This document shows positions 16,780 to 26,550 of a stretch of 64,000 nucleotides of DNA, one piece after another. The notes beneath the pieces were generated by a model. The model saw only the letters and a program-made list of their open reading frames with translations. It did not search any database and had not been told where the DNA came from. The stretch covers positions 303,582 to 367,581 of the forward strand of contig NZ_JADNYP010000001.1 of assembly GCF_015680705.1 (NCBI RefSeq), written 5' to 3'. The position numbers were made by a program, and so were the translations under genes. How positions within the stretch are numbered: the first letter of the stretch is position 1; the number at the start of each line of letters is the position of its first letter. Source of the DNA: Pseudomonas fulva (GTDB lineage Bacteria > Pseudomonadota > Gammaproteobacteria > Pseudomonadales > Pseudomonadaceae).

Positions 16780-18516
16780 TCAGTCGCTGTCGATATGCCC
16801 GATCGGGGTACGCGCCTCGTAGTAGCGGCCAGGCTGTTCGAGCATGCGCAACCTCCCCGCGCAGGACGCCAGCAGCGGTGTCTCCATCTTCATCGCCTCC
16901 ATCACCGCGATGACCTGGCCCGCTTCCACCGTGGCGCCCTCCTCGACCAGCCAGGCGTGCAGATTGCCGGCGATCGGTGTGCACACTGTCCGCGGATCGG
17001 CTACTGGCGCAGGCACGGCAGCGCCTTGCGGTGCCGCCGCAAAGTCCAGGGTCAGGCCCGAAAGCAGGGCCGTCGGCAACCCAAGCTGGTGGCGCTTGCC
17101 ATCGATCTCGACGAAGGTGCGCACGACCCCAGGGTCGGCCAACGCTGCGCTGCGCGGGGCGATTTCGACCTGTTCGGCGAAGTCGGTCTCGATCCAGCGG
17201 GTATGGACCGCGAACCTGTCCTCGGCGGTGAAGTCGGCGTGCTCCATGACCGCGCGGTGGAACGGCAGCACGGTCGCCACGCCTTCGATGCGAAACTCCG
17301 CCAGGGCGCGGCGCGCGCGGCGGATGGCTTGTTCACGAGTGCTGCCCGTGACGATCAGCTTGGCGATCATCGAGTCGAAACTGGGCGAGACAGGCGAGCC
17401 TTCGTCGACGCCGGTGTCCAGGCGCACGCCTGGACCGCTCGGTGCCTGGAAGCGCTCAAGGGTGCCTGGCGTAGGCAGGAAACCGTTACCGGCATCCTCG
17501 GCGTTGATGCGAAATTCGAAGCTGTGGCCACGCGGCGTCGGGGTGCCTTGGAAAGACAAGGGCAGGCCCTGGGCGACCCGAAGCTGCTCGATCACCAGGT
17601 CGATCCCGCTGGTTTCCTCGGTGACCGGATGCTCCACCTGCAGACGGGTATTGACCTCCAGGAACGACAAGGTGCCATCGCGGCTGAGCAGGAACTCCAC
17701 GGTACCCGCGCCGACGTAACCGGCCTCGGTACAGATGTCGCGGGCCGAATCATGGATGCGCTGGCGCAGGGCGTCATCGAGATACGGCGCTGGCGCCTCC
17801 TCGATGAGCTTCTGGTTGCGGCGCTGGAGCGAACAATCGCGGGTACCGACCACTACCACCCGACCGTGGCGATCGGCGATGACCTGCGCCTCGATGTGAC
17901 GCGGGCGATCGAGGAAGCGTTCGACGAAACACTCCCCGCGACCGAACGCCGCCGTGGCTTCGCGCACCGCCGACTGGTACAGCTCGCTCACTTCGTCCAT
18001 TCGCCAGGCGACTTTCAGGCCGCGGCCACCGCCGCCGAATGCCGCCTTGATGGCAATCGGCAGGCCATGTTGCTCGGCGAATGCCAGAACTTCGCTGGCG
18101 TCCTTCACCGGATCCTGGGTTCCGGCCACCAGTGGCGCGCCTACCTTCAAGGCGATACGCCGAGCCTGCACCTTGTCGCCCAAGGCATCGATGGTCGCCG
18201 GATCAGGACCGATCCAGAGCAGGCCGGCATCGATCACCGCCCGAGCGAAATCAGCGCGCTCGGACAGGAAGCCATAGCCGGGGTGCACGGCATCGGCTCC
18301 CGATCGTCTGGCGACATCGAGCAGCTTGCCGATGTCCAGGTAGCTGTCGGCAGGCCGCTGGCCATCGAGGGCATAGGCTTCGTCGGCCTGGCGGACGTGC
18401 AGGGCCTCGACATCGGCGTCGGCGTAGACAGCGACAGAGGCCACGCCATGGTCTCGACAGGCACGGGCGATGCGTACGGCGATTTCGCCACGGTTGGCGA
18501 TCAGGACCTTTTTCAT
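16780..18516 (-). CDS. Biotin-dependent carboxylase alpha subunit (biotin carboxylase + biotinyl domain)
   Basis: A 578-residue protein starting [20 protein letters not shown]. The biotin carboxylase domain fills residues 1-445, with the ATP-grasp glycine loop [11 protein letters not shown] near 165 and the [15 protein letters not shown] catalytic region near 285. The C-terminal biotinyl domain has EAMKMET, with biotin-accepting Lys at about 543. No carboxyltransferase subunit is adjacent. In this setting, downstream of and overlapping the fused KipI-KipA gene by 1 nt, it resembles urea/allophanate- or pyroglutamate-linked carboxylases. The carboxylated substrate is not known. Confidence 0.9.
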   Translation of the reverse strand: MKKVLIANRGEIAVRIARACRDHGVASVAVYADADVEALHVRQADEAYALDGQRPADSYLDIGKLLDVARRSGADAVHPGYGFLSERADFARAVIDAGLLWIGPDPATIDALGDKVQARRIALKVGAPLVAGTQDPVKDASEVLAFAEQHGLPIAIKAAFGGGGRGLKVAWRMDEVSELYQSAVREATAAFGRGECFVERFLDRPRHIEAQVIADRHGRVVVVGTRDCSLQRRNQKLIEEAPAPYLDDALRQRIHDSARDICTEAGYVGAGTVEFLLSRDGTLSFLEVNTRLQVEHPVTEETSGIDLVIEQLRVAQGLPLSFQGTPTPRGHSFEFRINAEDAGNGFLPTPGTLERFQAPSGPGVRLDTGVDEGSPVSPSFDSMIAKLIVTGSTREQAIRRARRALAEFRIEGVATVLPFHRAVMEHADFTAEDRFAVHTRWIETDFAEQVEIAPRSAALADPGVVRTFVEIDGKRHQLGLPTALLSGLTLDFAAAPQGAAVPAPVADPRTVCTPIAGNLHAWLVEEGATVEAGQVIAVMEAMKMETPLLASCAGRLRMLEQPGRYYEARTPIGHIDSD

Positions 18517-20117
18517 CAGTTTCGATTCTCGTCGGCAGGGGCTGGATGCACGGGCTCGAAGGCACCCAGCGGATTGAAGCGAATGCAGGCGTTGACCGGG
18601 ACCTGGCCGGCCAGGTCCAGGTGATGGGGCGCGACTACACCGATCACCGGATAACCGCCGGTCAACGGATGATCGGCCAGGAACAACACCGGTTGGCCAC
18701 TGGGGGGTACCTGGATGGCGCCGGCCACCGTGCCCTCGCTGGGCAGCTCGTCGTGCCTGGCCCGTTCCAGCGGTCGCTCGCCGGCCAGGCGGATCCCGAT
18801 ACGGTTGGACTGGGCCGTCACCTGCCAGGTCTGTTGCGCCAGCAGCGCCTGGGCCTGCGCGGTGAACCAGTCAGTGCGCGGGCCTGGAATCACGTCCAGA
18901 GTCACGACCTGGCCGGCGCGGGGCATGGCGAAGGCCGGTTGCTCGCTGGTCGACACCGCGGCACCGCCCACGCGGCAATGAAAGCCGAGCCGCTCACCGG
19001 CGCGCACAGGTGCCGGGCCGACCTGCGCCAACGTGTCGGTGGACAGGCTGCCCAGCACCGGCTCGCGAATGAAACCACCACGGATCGCCAGGTAGTTGCG
19101 CAGCCCCGCGGATGGTGCCTCGAGGCTGACCAGGTCGCCCTCCTCCAGGCTGAACGGCGCATGGCAGGCAGGATGTAGCACCTGGCCTGTGGCACTGCGC
19201 ACCTGGACCACGGTTTCGGCGCCAGTGACCGCTGCCACCGTGCGCCCGTGACAGACGAAGCTCAAGCCGCCCATCAGCACCTCCAGGCAGGCATCGGTCG
19301 CGCGATTGCCCACCGCGCGGTTGGCAGCGCGCAGTGCGCCCCGGTCCATCGCGCCGGACGCCGAGACACCTTGGCCGGCGTGGCCAGGCCGGCCAAGATC
19401 CTGCAGCAGTGTCTGCAGGCCTGGGGCAATGATTTCCAGGCAGGCGCCGCCACCGGGCTCGGTCATTCGGCGTTCGGGCACGGCTACCGAGACAGCACCC
19501 GTTGGCCGTGGGCCGGCATCGACGAAGCGCACGCGATAACCTGGCTGCAAGAGCGCCGGCTCATCGCGCTGCAGGTCCCACAGGCGCGCGTCGGTCGCGC
19601 CGATGATCTGCCAGCCGCCAGGGCTGGCCTGCGGATAGATGCCGCTGAATTCGCCGGCCAGGGCCACGGCACCGGCGGGGATGCGCGTGCGCGGCGTGCT
19701 GCGCCGGGGCACGACGAAGCCGGCCCCGCCGCTGAGGTAGGCAAATCCCGGCGCGAAGCCGCAGAACGCGACATCATAGTCCGAAGCCGTGTGGCGACTG
19801 ATGACTTCGTCGGTCTCGATGCCTAGCATGCGCGCCACTTCGGCAAGGTCTTGGCCGTCGTAATGCACCGCAATCTCGACCCGCTTGCCGGCCTGGCGCT
19901 GCCTGCCGCGCACGTCGCACGCCGCGATCCGTGCGGCCAGGGCTTCTCGACCAAGGAAAACGGGGCAGAAGTGCACGAGCAGCGTGCGCGCTGCCGGCAC
20001 CATTTCCCGTACGCCAGGGATGGGCGAGCGCTGCAGGGCGTCGAACAGGTCCAGGGTCTGCTCCAGGTTCGCCAGCTCGACCAGCAGCGCATCCAGACCG
20101 ACCGGAAAGAAACGCAT
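18516..20117 (-). CDS. pxpBC: Fused 5-oxoprolinase subunits PxpB-PxpC (KipI-KipA fusion)
   Basis: A 533-residue fusion. Residues 1-~225 are the KipI/PxpB (allophanate hydrolase subunit 1-like) domain, with [14 protein letters not shown] and the [19 protein letters not shown] loop. Residues ~226-533 are the KipA/PxpC (subunit 2-like) domain, with [20 protein letters not shown] and [19 protein letters not shown]. With PxpA the complex hydrolyses 5-oxo-L-proline to glutamate using ATP. The two subunits are separate polypeptides in B. subtilis and E. coli; the fusion here is in frame with no stop. GGAG precedes the ATG. It lies in the operon between DUF1445 and the carboxylase gene. Confidence 0.9.
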   Translation of the reverse strand: MRFFPVGLDALLVELANLEQTLDLFDALQRSPIPGVREMVPAARTLLVHFCPVFLGREALAARIAACDVRGRQRQAGKRVEIAVHYDGQDLAEVARMLGIETDEVISRHTASDYDVAFCGFAPGFAYLSGGAGFVVPRRSTPRTRIPAGAVALAGEFSGIYPQASPGGWQIIGATDARLWDLQRDEPALLQPGYRVRFVDAGPRPTGAVSVAVPERRMTEPGGGACLEIIAPGLQTLLQDLGRPGHAGQGVSASGAMDRGALRAANRAVGNRATDACLEVLMGGLSFVCHGRTVAAVTGAETVVQVRSATGQVLHPACHAPFSLEEGDLVSLEAPSAGLRNYLAIRGGFIREPVLGSLSTDTLAQVGPAPVRAGERLGFHCRVGGAAVSTSEQPAFAMPRAGQVVTLDVIPGPRTDWFTAQAQALLAQQTWQVTAQSNRIGIRLAGERPLERARHDELPSEGTVAGAIQVPPSGQPVLFLADHPLTGGYPVIGVVAPHHLDLAGQVPVNACIRFNPLGAFEPVHPAPADENRN

Positions 20118-20126
20118 GATCCACTC

Positions 20127-20924
20127 CTATACGTGGTAATGGCTGTCGGGCACGTCGGTAATGAACATATGGCCCGGGGCATGGGAAATCGCGAACGGTA
20201 CGCCAGAGGCCATGACCGCGGCTTGCGGGGTGACACCGCAGGCCCAAAACACCGGAACCTCGCCCGGCCTGATGGTGACCGCCTCGCCGAAATCGGGCCG
20301 GGACAGGTCGGCGATACCGAGCAAGCCCGGCTCCGCGACATGCACCGGGGCGCCATGCACGCCTGGGTAGCGCGATGTGATTCGAGCCGCATCGGCCACC
20401 CGATCGGCCGCAATGGGCCGCATCGACACCACCATGTCGCCATGCAACCGCCCCGCCGGCCGGCAAGCGCGGTTGGTGCGATACATCGGGACGTTGCGGC
20501 CTTCGCTGATATGCCGCACATCGATGCCAGCGTCCAGCAGGTCGGCCTCGAAGGTGAAGCTGCAACCGATCAGGAAGCTCACCAGGTCCGGGTGTTCGTC
20601 CCATGCCGCGCGCACATCGCTGACCTCCTCGACCAGCTGGCCATCGCGCCAGATCCGGTACAGCGGCAAGTCGGTGCGCAGGTCGGCGTCAGCGGCGAGA
20701 TGGGTGGCCCACTCACCCGGCTCGGTCACGTCCAGTACCGGGCAGGCCTGCGGGTTGCGCTGGGCGAACAGCAGGAAATCGTAGGCCCAGTCACGCGGCA
20801 GGCAGATCATGTTGCACTGGGTCAGCCCAGGCGCATGACCCGCGGTCGGTGACACCAGTCCCTGGCGATGACGGGCACGCGCCGCGGCAGCGGCTTGACG
20901 GGCTTGCAGCAAGGTCTTGTCCAT
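20127..20924 (-). CDS. DUF1445 (YcsI-like) putative hydro-lyase
   Basis: A 265-residue protein of the DUF1445 family, whose members include mammalian D-glutamate cyclase-like proteins. Visible hallmarks are [18 protein letters not shown] near residue 34, [17 protein letters not shown] near 117, and the C-terminal [17 protein letters not shown] and [12 protein letters not shown] segments. D-glutamate cyclase converts D-glutamate to 5-oxo-D-proline, which would fit a pyroglutamate cluster, but this bacterial paralogue's activity is inferred. It lies between pxpA (9 nt upstream) and the PxpBC fusion (9 nt downstream). Confidence 0.87.
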   Translation of the reverse strand: MDKTLLQARQAAAAARARHRQGLVSPTAGHAPGLTQCNMICLPRDWAYDFLLFAQRNPQACPVLDVTEPGEWATHLAADADLRTDLPLYRIWRDGQLVEEVSDVRAAWDEHPDLVSFLIGCSFTFEADLLDAGIDVRHISEGRNVPMYRTNRACRPAGRLHGDMVVSMRPIAADRVADAARITSRYPGVHGAPVHVAEPGLLGIADLSRPDFGEAVTIRPGEVPVFWACGVTPQAAVMASGVPFAISHAPGHMFITDVPDSHYHV

Positions 20925-20933
20925 GCTCGTTCC

Positions 20934-21692
20934 TCAGGCGAAGCTGCGCAGGGTGGCGCCAGCCTCGAGCAGGCAGTGCCTGACCGTGCGGGCAATGTCG
21001 ACCGCGTCCGGGCTGTCGCCATGCACGCAGATCGAATCCGCTTGCAGCTCGATGACCTGCCCGTCCTCGCTTTCGACCACGCCCTCGCGGACCAGGCGCA
21101 GCATGCGCCGGGCGATCAGTCGTGGATCGTGCAGCACGGCGCCGGGGCGATTACGCGAGACCAGGGTGCCCTGGGCGGTGTAGGCCCGATCGGCGAAAGC
21201 CTCGGCCACGCAGTGCAGGCCGGCCTCGCGTGCCCAGCCGATCAACGGGGAACTGGCCAGGCATACCAGCTTCAGCTGCGGATCGACCCGCAGCACGGCC
21301 TCGATGACCGCCGCTGCCTGGGCCTTGTCGCTGGCGATGGTGTTATACAGCGCTCCATGTGGCTTGACGTAGCGAACCTCGGTGCCCGCTGTACGCGCCA
21401 GTCCTTGCAGCGCGCCTATCTGATAGACCACGTCGGCGCTCAGTTGCTCGGGCGCGACGGCCATGTTGCGACGACCGAAACCGACCAGATCGGGATAGGC
21501 CACATGGGCGCCGACGACGACACCGCGCGCGGCCGCCGCCTCGAGCGTGCGCAGGATGCCCAGGGGGTCACCGGCATGGAAACCACAGGCGACATTGGCG
21601 CTGGTGACGATCTCGAGCATCGCCGCGTCATCGCCCATGGACCAGGCGCCGAAGCTTTCACCCAGGTCGCTGTTCAGATCGATGGCATGCAT
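20934..21692 (-). CDS. pxpA: 5-oxoprolinase subunit PxpA (LamB/YcsF family)
   Basis: A 252-residue protein starting [17 protein letters not shown], with [13 protein letters not shown] near residue 32 and VKPHGALYN near 105, the family's metal and substrate-binding segments. The ATG at 21692 has GGAG 9 nt upstream; an alternative ATG at 21707 overlaps the transporter stop region. PxpA is the catalytic component of the PxpABC 5-oxoprolinase. The gene order NRAMP-like transporter, PxpA, DUF1445, KipI-KipA mirrors the B. subtilis ycsG-ycsF-ycsI-kipI-kipA series. Confidence 0.92.
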   Translation of the reverse strand: MHAIDLNSDLGESFGAWSMGDDAAMLEIVTSANVACGFHAGDPLGILRTLEAAAARGVVVGAHVAYPDLVGFGRRNMAVAPEQLSADVVYQIGALQGLARTAGTEVRYVKPHGALYNTIASDKAQAAAVIEAVLRVDPQLKLVCLASSPLIGWAREAGLHCVAEAFADRAYTAQGTLVSRNRPGAVLHDPRLIARRMLRLVREGVVESEDGQVIELQADSICVHGDSPDAVDIARTVRHCLLEAGATLRSFA

Positions 21693-21712
21693 TGAAGTGT
21701 TCTCCATGGCAG

Positions 21713-22945
21713 TCAGGCTGCATTGATGAAGGCGAAGATGGCGCCGGCCGACCTGTACGCCATGTACCAGGACAGCACGCAGGTGAGGATGCCGAGCACC
21801 AGCAGCCAGCGTGGATAGTGGTAGCCGTCCATCAGGTCCGAACGGCGCCAGCCGACATACATGAAGATGCTCAGACCCAACGGCAGAATAAGCCCGTTGA
21901 AGCCACCGGCGAAGACCAGCAGCGCCGCCGGCGGCTTGCCAGCCAGCACATACAGGAGCAGCGCCGTGAGGATGAAGCCGACCGTGGCCAGATGGCGGGC
22001 ACGCTCGGTGATACGTCTGGAAAACACCGTGATGAAGGACATGGACGTGTAAGAGGCCCCGATCACGCTGCTGATCCCGGCTGCCCATAGCACCAGGCCG
22101 AACGCCATCAGGCCGGCCTGGCCGGCTGCCGCGCCAAAGGCCTGGGCGGCCGGATTGGCCGCCTGGCCGGACACGTCGATGACCACACCGCTGGCCACGA
22201 CGCCAAGGATCGCCAGGAACAGCACGTAGCGCGCAATGCCCGTTACCAGGATCCCGGTCAGCGCTGCCCGGGACACCACCTCGATGTTCTCCACGCCCAC
22301 CGTGCCACGATCGAGCAGGCGGTGCGCCCCGGCATAGGTGATGTAGCCGCCGACGGTGCCGCCGACGATCGTGGTAATCGAAGCGAAGTCGACGAAGTCA
22401 GGCCAGACCGCCTGACGCAGCGCCTCGCCCAACGGCGGGTGAGAGGCGAAGGCGGCGAAGACGATCAGACCGATCTTAAGGGTACCGAGCACGATCATGA
22501 TGCGGTCCATGGCGACACCAGCACGCTGCGAAGAAAAGATGCCGATCGCCACCAGTGCGCTCAATGCGCCGCCCCACTTCGGGTCCAGACCGGTCAGCGC
22601 GTTGAGGCCCAGGCCGGCCCCGGCGATGTTGCCCAGGCTGAACACCAGGCCGCCGAAGATCACCAGCACCGCCAGCACATAGCCGCTGCCTGGTATGGCC
22701 GTGTTCGCCAAATCCGAAGCACGCATGCGGGTCAGGGTCACGATACGCCAGACGTTCAGCTGCACGACGAAGTCGATCAGGATCGAAGCCAGGATGCCGA
22801 AGGCGAAGGCAGCGCCCAAGGTGGCGGTGAACGTGGCGGTCTGGGTCAGGAAGCCCGGACCGATAGCGGAGGTGGCCATCATGAAGATCGCCGCGATCAA
22901 GGATGAACGCCGGGCCCGGGTGAACTCGCAAGCAGTCTGTTTCAC
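21713..22945 (-). CDS. NRAMP-related transporter (YcsG-like) lacking the canonical DPGN metal motif
   Basis: A 410-residue membrane protein with about 11 helices. The GTG at 22945, read as [15 protein letters not shown], is favoured because AGGAA lies 8 nt upstream; ATGs at 22987 and 22996 remain possible. The first helix reads [20 protein letters not shown], where classical NRAMP proteins have DPGN, and the sixth-helix region reads [12 protein letters not shown] instead of the MPH motif. Both metal-ligand motifs of Mn/Fe transporters are thus absent, so the cargo is probably not a divalent metal. Placement first in the pyroglutamate operon suggests uptake of 5-oxoproline or a related acid, an inference. 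Confidence 0.85.
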   Translation of the reverse strand: MKQTACEFTRARRSSLIAAIFMMATSAIGPGFLTQTATFTATLGAAFAFGILASILIDFVVQLNVWRIVTLTRMRASDLANTAIPGSGYVLAVLVIFGGLVFSLGNIAGAGLGLNALTGLDPKWGGALSALVAIGIFSSQRAGVAMDRIMIVLGTLKIGLIVFAAFASHPPLGEALRQAVWPDFVDFASITTIVGGTVGGYITYAGAHRLLDRGTVGVENIEVVSRAALTGILVTGIARYVLFLAILGVVASGVVIDVSGQAANPAAQAFGAAAGQAGLMAFGLVLWAAGISSVIGASYTSMSFITVFSRRITERARHLATVGFILTALLLYVLAGKPPAALLVFAGGFNGLILPLGLSIFMYVGWRRSDLMDGYHYPRWLLVLGILTCVLSWYMAYRSAGAIFAFINAA

Positions 22946-23038
22946 AGCATCGTTCCTGCAATGAGTGGTCTTGGCGTTCAGCAACATGTGTGCCACAAGG
23001 CAAGAATACTGGCTGAAACGAGGAACGATAGCGATTCA

Positions 23039-23051
23039 ATTGTTCAACAAT
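23039..23051. promoter_or_regulatory. Candidate GntR operator in the pxp intergenic region
   Basis: ATTGTTCAACAAT is a perfect palindrome (6-bp arms, 1-nt centre) fitting TTGT-N3-ACAA, a common half-site pattern of FCD-type GntR proteins. It lies in the 251-bp AT-richer space between the transporter gene and the divergent GntR gene. The operator role is inferred. Confidence 0.45.
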
Positions 23052-23196
23052 CTTTATTTGATGAATGAGACATTTGCACCGAATTGTTACCCTTTCACCC
23101 ACCCGTGCTACTTGATGGAGCACACGGGCGATTGTTTCTTGCCACACCCGCTGCGCTCGGAGAACATGCCGGTGTCATTCTCAGCCTGGATCGCCA

Positions 23197-23862
23197 ATGA
23201 ACGACCCGTGCACCGCTCATCCCCGTTCCCTGAACGAGTCCATCACCCATGAACTGCGCCGGATGCTGGTCGAAGGCGAACTGGCGCCCGGCCAGAGGCT
23301 GTCCGAAGCGGCCTTGGCCGAGAGCCTGCAAATCTCGCGCAACACCCTGCGCGAGGCGTTCCGAGTGCTCACCCGGGAAGGCTTGCTCAAGCACGAACCC
23401 AATCGTGGGGTGACCGTGGCCGAACCCGACATGGCCTCGATCATCGATATCTACCGGGTGCGTCGCTTCATAGAATGCAAGGCCATCGCCCAGGGCTTTC
23501 CCCTGCATCCGGGCACGTTGAAGATGCGCGAGGCCGTCGAGGCTGGGATGCGCGCAAGGGAAGCGACGGACTGGGTCGGCGTCGGGACCGCGAACATGCG
23601 CTTTCACAAAGCCATCGTCGAACTTGCCGACAGTCCGCGTCTGCTGGCGTTCTACGGGCAGATCGCGGCGGAGCTGCGGCTGGCCTTCGGCGTGCTCGGC
23701 GATCCGCAGTTCCTGCACCTGCCCTACCTGGACATGAACGCGGCCATTCTGCGCTGTGTCGAGGAGGGCCGCGCCGAAGAAGCCATGCGCATGCTCGAGG
23801 ACTATCTGGTGCAATCGGAGCGGATCGTTCTGGCGGCCTATGAGCGGCGGACCCGGCGCTGA
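23197..23862 (+). CDS. GntR-family regulator, FCD subfamily (probable pxp regulator)
   Basis: A 221-residue FCD-type regulator. The wHTH (about residues 10-75) reads APGQRLSEAALAESLQISRN and then TLREAFRVLTREGLL. The FCD domain includes IDIYRVRRFIECKAI near 86 and a metal-type FHKAIVELADSPRL near 131. It is divergent from the pyroglutamate operon and is likely its repressor, responding to a pathway intermediate. The stop TGA at 23860-23862 abuts MITE copy 1. Confidence 0.9.
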   Translation: MNDPCTAHPRSLNESITHELRRMLVEGELAPGQRLSEAALAESLQISRNTLREAFRVLTREGLLKHEPNRGVTVAEPDMASIIDIYRVRRFIECKAIAQGFPLHPGTLKMREAVEAGMRAREATDWVGVGTANMRFHKAIVELADSPRLLAFYGQIAAELRLAFGVLGDPQFLHLPYLDMNAAILRCVEEGRAEEAMRMLEDYLVQSERIVLAAYERRTRR

Positions 23863-24018
23863 GGCTTTGTACGAAAAGTCGCCGAGCGGCGATCAGGCAA
23901 GGCGAAAACAGGCGAGGAACGGCCGGGGTCGCGCTCGACTTTACTGGGTGTAAATGCGCATTCCGAGCCTGTTTTCAACGTGGCCTGATCGTCGCGCAGG
24001 CACTTTCGGACAAGGCCT
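23862..24018. mobile_element. MITE-like palindromic element, copy 1 (degenerate right end)
   Basis: About 157 bp, opening with AGGCTTTGTACGAAAAGT and closing with GGCACTTTCGGACAAGGCCT. The arms pair along most of the length: GATCAGGC, GAAAACAGGC and GAGC/GCTC blocks recur inverted. It has no coding capacity. The right tip has diverged (CGGACAAGG for CGTACAAAG) and no clean target duplication is seen, so this is probably the oldest of the three copies. It starts exactly at the stop codon of the GntR gene and may act as its transcription terminator. Confidence 0.8.
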
Positions 24019-24058
24019 AAGGCTCCCCTGCACCGCCCGGCCAGCCGCTACAGCTCGC

Positions 24059-24994
24059 TCAGGCGGACATGCCGAAGTAGTACAGCAGCCCGCCCAGCGT
24101 GACCAGCGAGCCCAGGGTCGAGACCAGAATGACCCTGGAGGCCACCCCGGCTTCGCGCTTGTAGTATTCAGCCAGCATGAAGGGGCCGGTGCCGGTCGGC
24201 AGGGCGCTGAGCAGCACTGCCGAGGTCGCCCACAGCGGCTGCAAGGCGAAGACCTTGAACGCGAGGACCCAGGTGATCAGCGGCTGACCGATGAGCTTCA
24301 TCGCCACCAGTGGCCATGCGCTGCTCTGTCCGGCGGGTGCCTTGTGAGCGAGGAACAGCCCCAGCGATACCAGCGCGCAGGGGGTGGTCGCCGCCGCCAG
24401 CATATCGAGAAAGTGGACGACCGCAAGCGAAAGGCCAAGCCCGCTGGCCCCCCAGGCAGCGCCTGCCAGTGGCGCTATGACCAGCGGGTTCTTCGCCAGC
24501 GCGCGCAGCACCACGGCGATCGCCCGGCCGACGTGCCGCTCCTGCTGCTGGCCGATTTCGATGCAGATCACGGCAATGGCGAACAGCACGCAGACCACGA
24601 TGAGGCTGGACACCAGCGCCGGCTGGAGGCCGGGCTGGCCGTAGAGCAATACACACAGTGGAATGCCGATGTAGCCGGTATTGGCGTAGCCGGCGCTGAG
24701 CCCATCGAGGCTGGCGGCGACCAGGCCGTGGCCAGCGAGCATTCGCCAGATGACGATGCAGCAGAACACCGCCAGTGCCCCGAGCCCGAACGACAGGATG
24801 AAACCCGGTTGCCAGATCTCCTGCCAGGTAGCCGTGGCGGTAACCTTGAACAGCAGCGCCGGCAGGCACAGCCAGACCACCATCAAGTTGATCTCCGAGG
24901 CGGCTCTGGGGCCGAGCTTGCCGGTTTTCCTGCAGAGGAAACCCACCAGGATGAGCGCGAAGATCGGAACGACGACGACAAGGATGGTATGCAT
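24059..24994 (-). CDS. AEC family (auxin efflux carrier-type) permease
   Basis: A 311-residue membrane protein with about ten helices. The N-terminus MHTILVVVVPIFALILVGFL and the GYANTGYIGIPLCVLLYG motif in the fourth helix region near residue 120 are characteristic of AEC transporters, which move organic anions such as malonate or malate. No catabolic gene adjoins it, so the substrate is open. The 24995-25194 stretch shows no gene. Confidence 0.87.
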   Translation of the reverse strand: MHTILVVVVPIFALILVGFLCRKTGKLGPRAASEINLMVVWLCLPALLFKVTATATWQEIWQPGFILSFGLGALAVFCCIVIWRMLAGHGLVAASLDGLSAGYANTGYIGIPLCVLLYGQPGLQPALVSSLIVVCVLFAIAVICIEIGQQQERHVGRAIAVVLRALAKNPLVIAPLAGAAWGASGLGLSLAVVHFLDMLAAATTPCALVSLGLFLAHKAPAGQSSAWPLVAMKLIGQPLITWVLAFKVFALQPLWATSAVLLSALPTGTGPFMLAEYYKREAGVASRVILVSTLGSLVTLGGLLYYFGMSA

Positions 24995-25194
24995 GAACGA
25001 GATTTTCCGGGCCTTGGACGCGTCAGCTTAAAAGCCACCGCCGATGCAGTCCAATGACTTGCGCCTGTCGTTCGGCGAACCGCCGGCCGCATGGTTCCCG
25101 GCCTGCTCCAGGACCACGATAGCGCGCCGTGTATCAGATACTGCGCATCTTGCGGCTGACAGGGCCGTGCGGCCGGTGCGCGCTCACCGTGTAG

Positions 25195-26181
25195 CTATGG
25201 CGAGAACTCGTCCCGCGCACGCTCCCACAGGCGCATTTCCAAGCTGCCATGCACCGCCGTCGCACAGACGGCGGCCTGTCCGACGGCAACGCTTATCTGC
25301 TTGAGCGAATCGACCACGTCGCCAACGGCATACAGGCCGGCCACCGTGGTGCGCTGGTGGGCATCGACCTGCAAGGCACCCTGCTCATTCGTCCTGGCAC
25401 CCAGCCGGACTGCGAGCTCGGAACAGGTCCGCGAGCCGAGGCAGGGGTAGACGATATCGAAGCCGTGGCTCTGGCCCTTGCGCGTGGTCAGCCGCACCTG
25501 GTCGTCCTCGACTCGGATATCCACGACCTGGTCATGGACGAGCGCGATGCCGGCATCACGAGCCGCACAGGCGGCCTCGTCGCTGGCCACCTCGTCGGTG
25601 GCCGCCACTACGGTGACCCGATCGGTGAAGTTGCGCAGGAACATCGCGTGGCCGATGGCGCAATGGACCTCCCCATAGATGGCCACGTTGTCACCATTGA
25701 CTTCGTACCCGTCGCAGATGGCGCACAGGCGGACGATGGCCCGGGCGATCGCGTCGTAGGGCTGGTCCATTTGCGGCAAGGTATCGACGATGCCCGTCGC
25801 CAGGACGACACGACGCGCGCTTAGCGCGCGCCCATTGAGGGTTGCCAGAAAACCGCTGCCCTGTTTGCGCAATGACTCCACGCGTCCGGCTTCGACGGTG
25901 GCACCGTAACCGACCGCCTGCTCGCGTAGTCGGGCGAGCAGCTCGGCGCCAGAGATCCCAGGCGGGAAACCCGGGTAATTATGCGAAACCGGGATCAGAC
26001 TGGCGCGGCTGCGCCCTCCGTCGGCGACCAGCACGCGGCGGTGGAAGCGGCTCAGGTAGACGGCGGTCGTCAATCCGCCGGGACCGGCGCCGACCACCAA
26101 GCAATCGATGTCCGCATGCTGCGCCTCGGCCGAGGCGGCGTCCGGAAGCGCAAAGGGTTTGCTGTACGGTTGCTGGCCCAT
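25195..26181 (-). CDS. Thioredoxin reductase-like FAD/NAD(P)-dependent disulfide oxidoreductase
   Basis: A 328-residue protein. The ATG at 26181, [10 protein letters not shown], follows GGAAGG; longer readings upstream lack support. The FAD motif GAGPGG is at residues 31-36, and the redox pair CAIC (Cys152, Cys155) sits in the NADPH domain as in TrxB (usual CAVCDG; here CAICDGYE). The C-terminal [20 protein letters not shown] motif binds the FAD tail. It is shorter than glutathione reductase types and fits the TrxR-like class. Its partner protein is unknown; an ABC exporter gene is divergent. Confidence 0.9.
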   Translation of the reverse strand: MGQQPYSKPFALPDAASAEAQHADIDCLVVGAGPGGLTTAVYLSRFHRRVLVADGGRSRASLIPVSHNYPGFPPGISGAELLARLREQAVGYGATVEAGRVESLRKQGSGFLATLNGRALSARRVVLATGIVDTLPQMDQPYDAIARAIVRLCAICDGYEVNGDNVAIYGEVHCAIGHAMFLRNFTDRVTVVAATDEVASDEAACAARDAGIALVHDQVVDIRVEDDQVRLTTRKGQSHGFDIVYPCLGSRTCSELAVRLGARTNEQGALQVDAHQRTTVAGLYAVGDVVDSLKQISVAVGQAAVCATAVHGSLEMRLWERARDEFSP

Positions 26182-26550
26182 GACTGAGCACCTTCCCAAG
26201 TTGGTCATCAAGCAGTGACCTGGGCGCCCCGACAAAGGTTGCCCGAGTCGACGGATGGCCATCGATAGCCTTGGCAGGCCGGCGCTGCCCTTCATCGGCT
26301 TGTGCCGCAGCGCTACTGAACGGCGGCGGCCTCGCCCCTTTCGAAGTCCATGCAAGGCGCGCATGCGGCATCTGCGGATCCTTGCCCGTGTTCGCCGAGC
26401 GCCTCGAAGTTCTGGCACTTCAGGCGCATGTCGTTCAAGTCGTGCCCATATCTCGATGGGCTCTGGAGGCACCATGGCGCAGCAGCACCTGTCCGAGCGC
26501 TTTTCGACAGCTTGCCTGGACATTTCTTCTGGCATGGCAGGGTTTCGACC
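26182..26550. other. 369-bp intergenic region, no recognised gene
   Basis: This divergent spacer between the TrxR-like gene and the ABC exporter gene is GC-rich and carries several overlapping open frames, none with a recognisable domain. One plus-strand frame contains a short [10 protein letters not shown] run reminiscent of CxxC redox loops, but it has no start, no RBS and no continuing homology that I can identify. Promoters for both genes must lie here. Confidence 0.5.

Noticed and set aside
16795..18624. A 609-codon plus-strand frame opposite the biotin carboxylase gene
   Set aside because: It is a shadow of a gene with all carboxylase and biotinyl motifs. No domain, RBS or codon support on the plus strand.
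20934..22088. A longer PxpA reading with ~130 extra N-terminal residues
   Set aside because: The extension overlaps the transporter gene in another frame. The standard PxpA start [11 protein letters not shown] has a good RBS.
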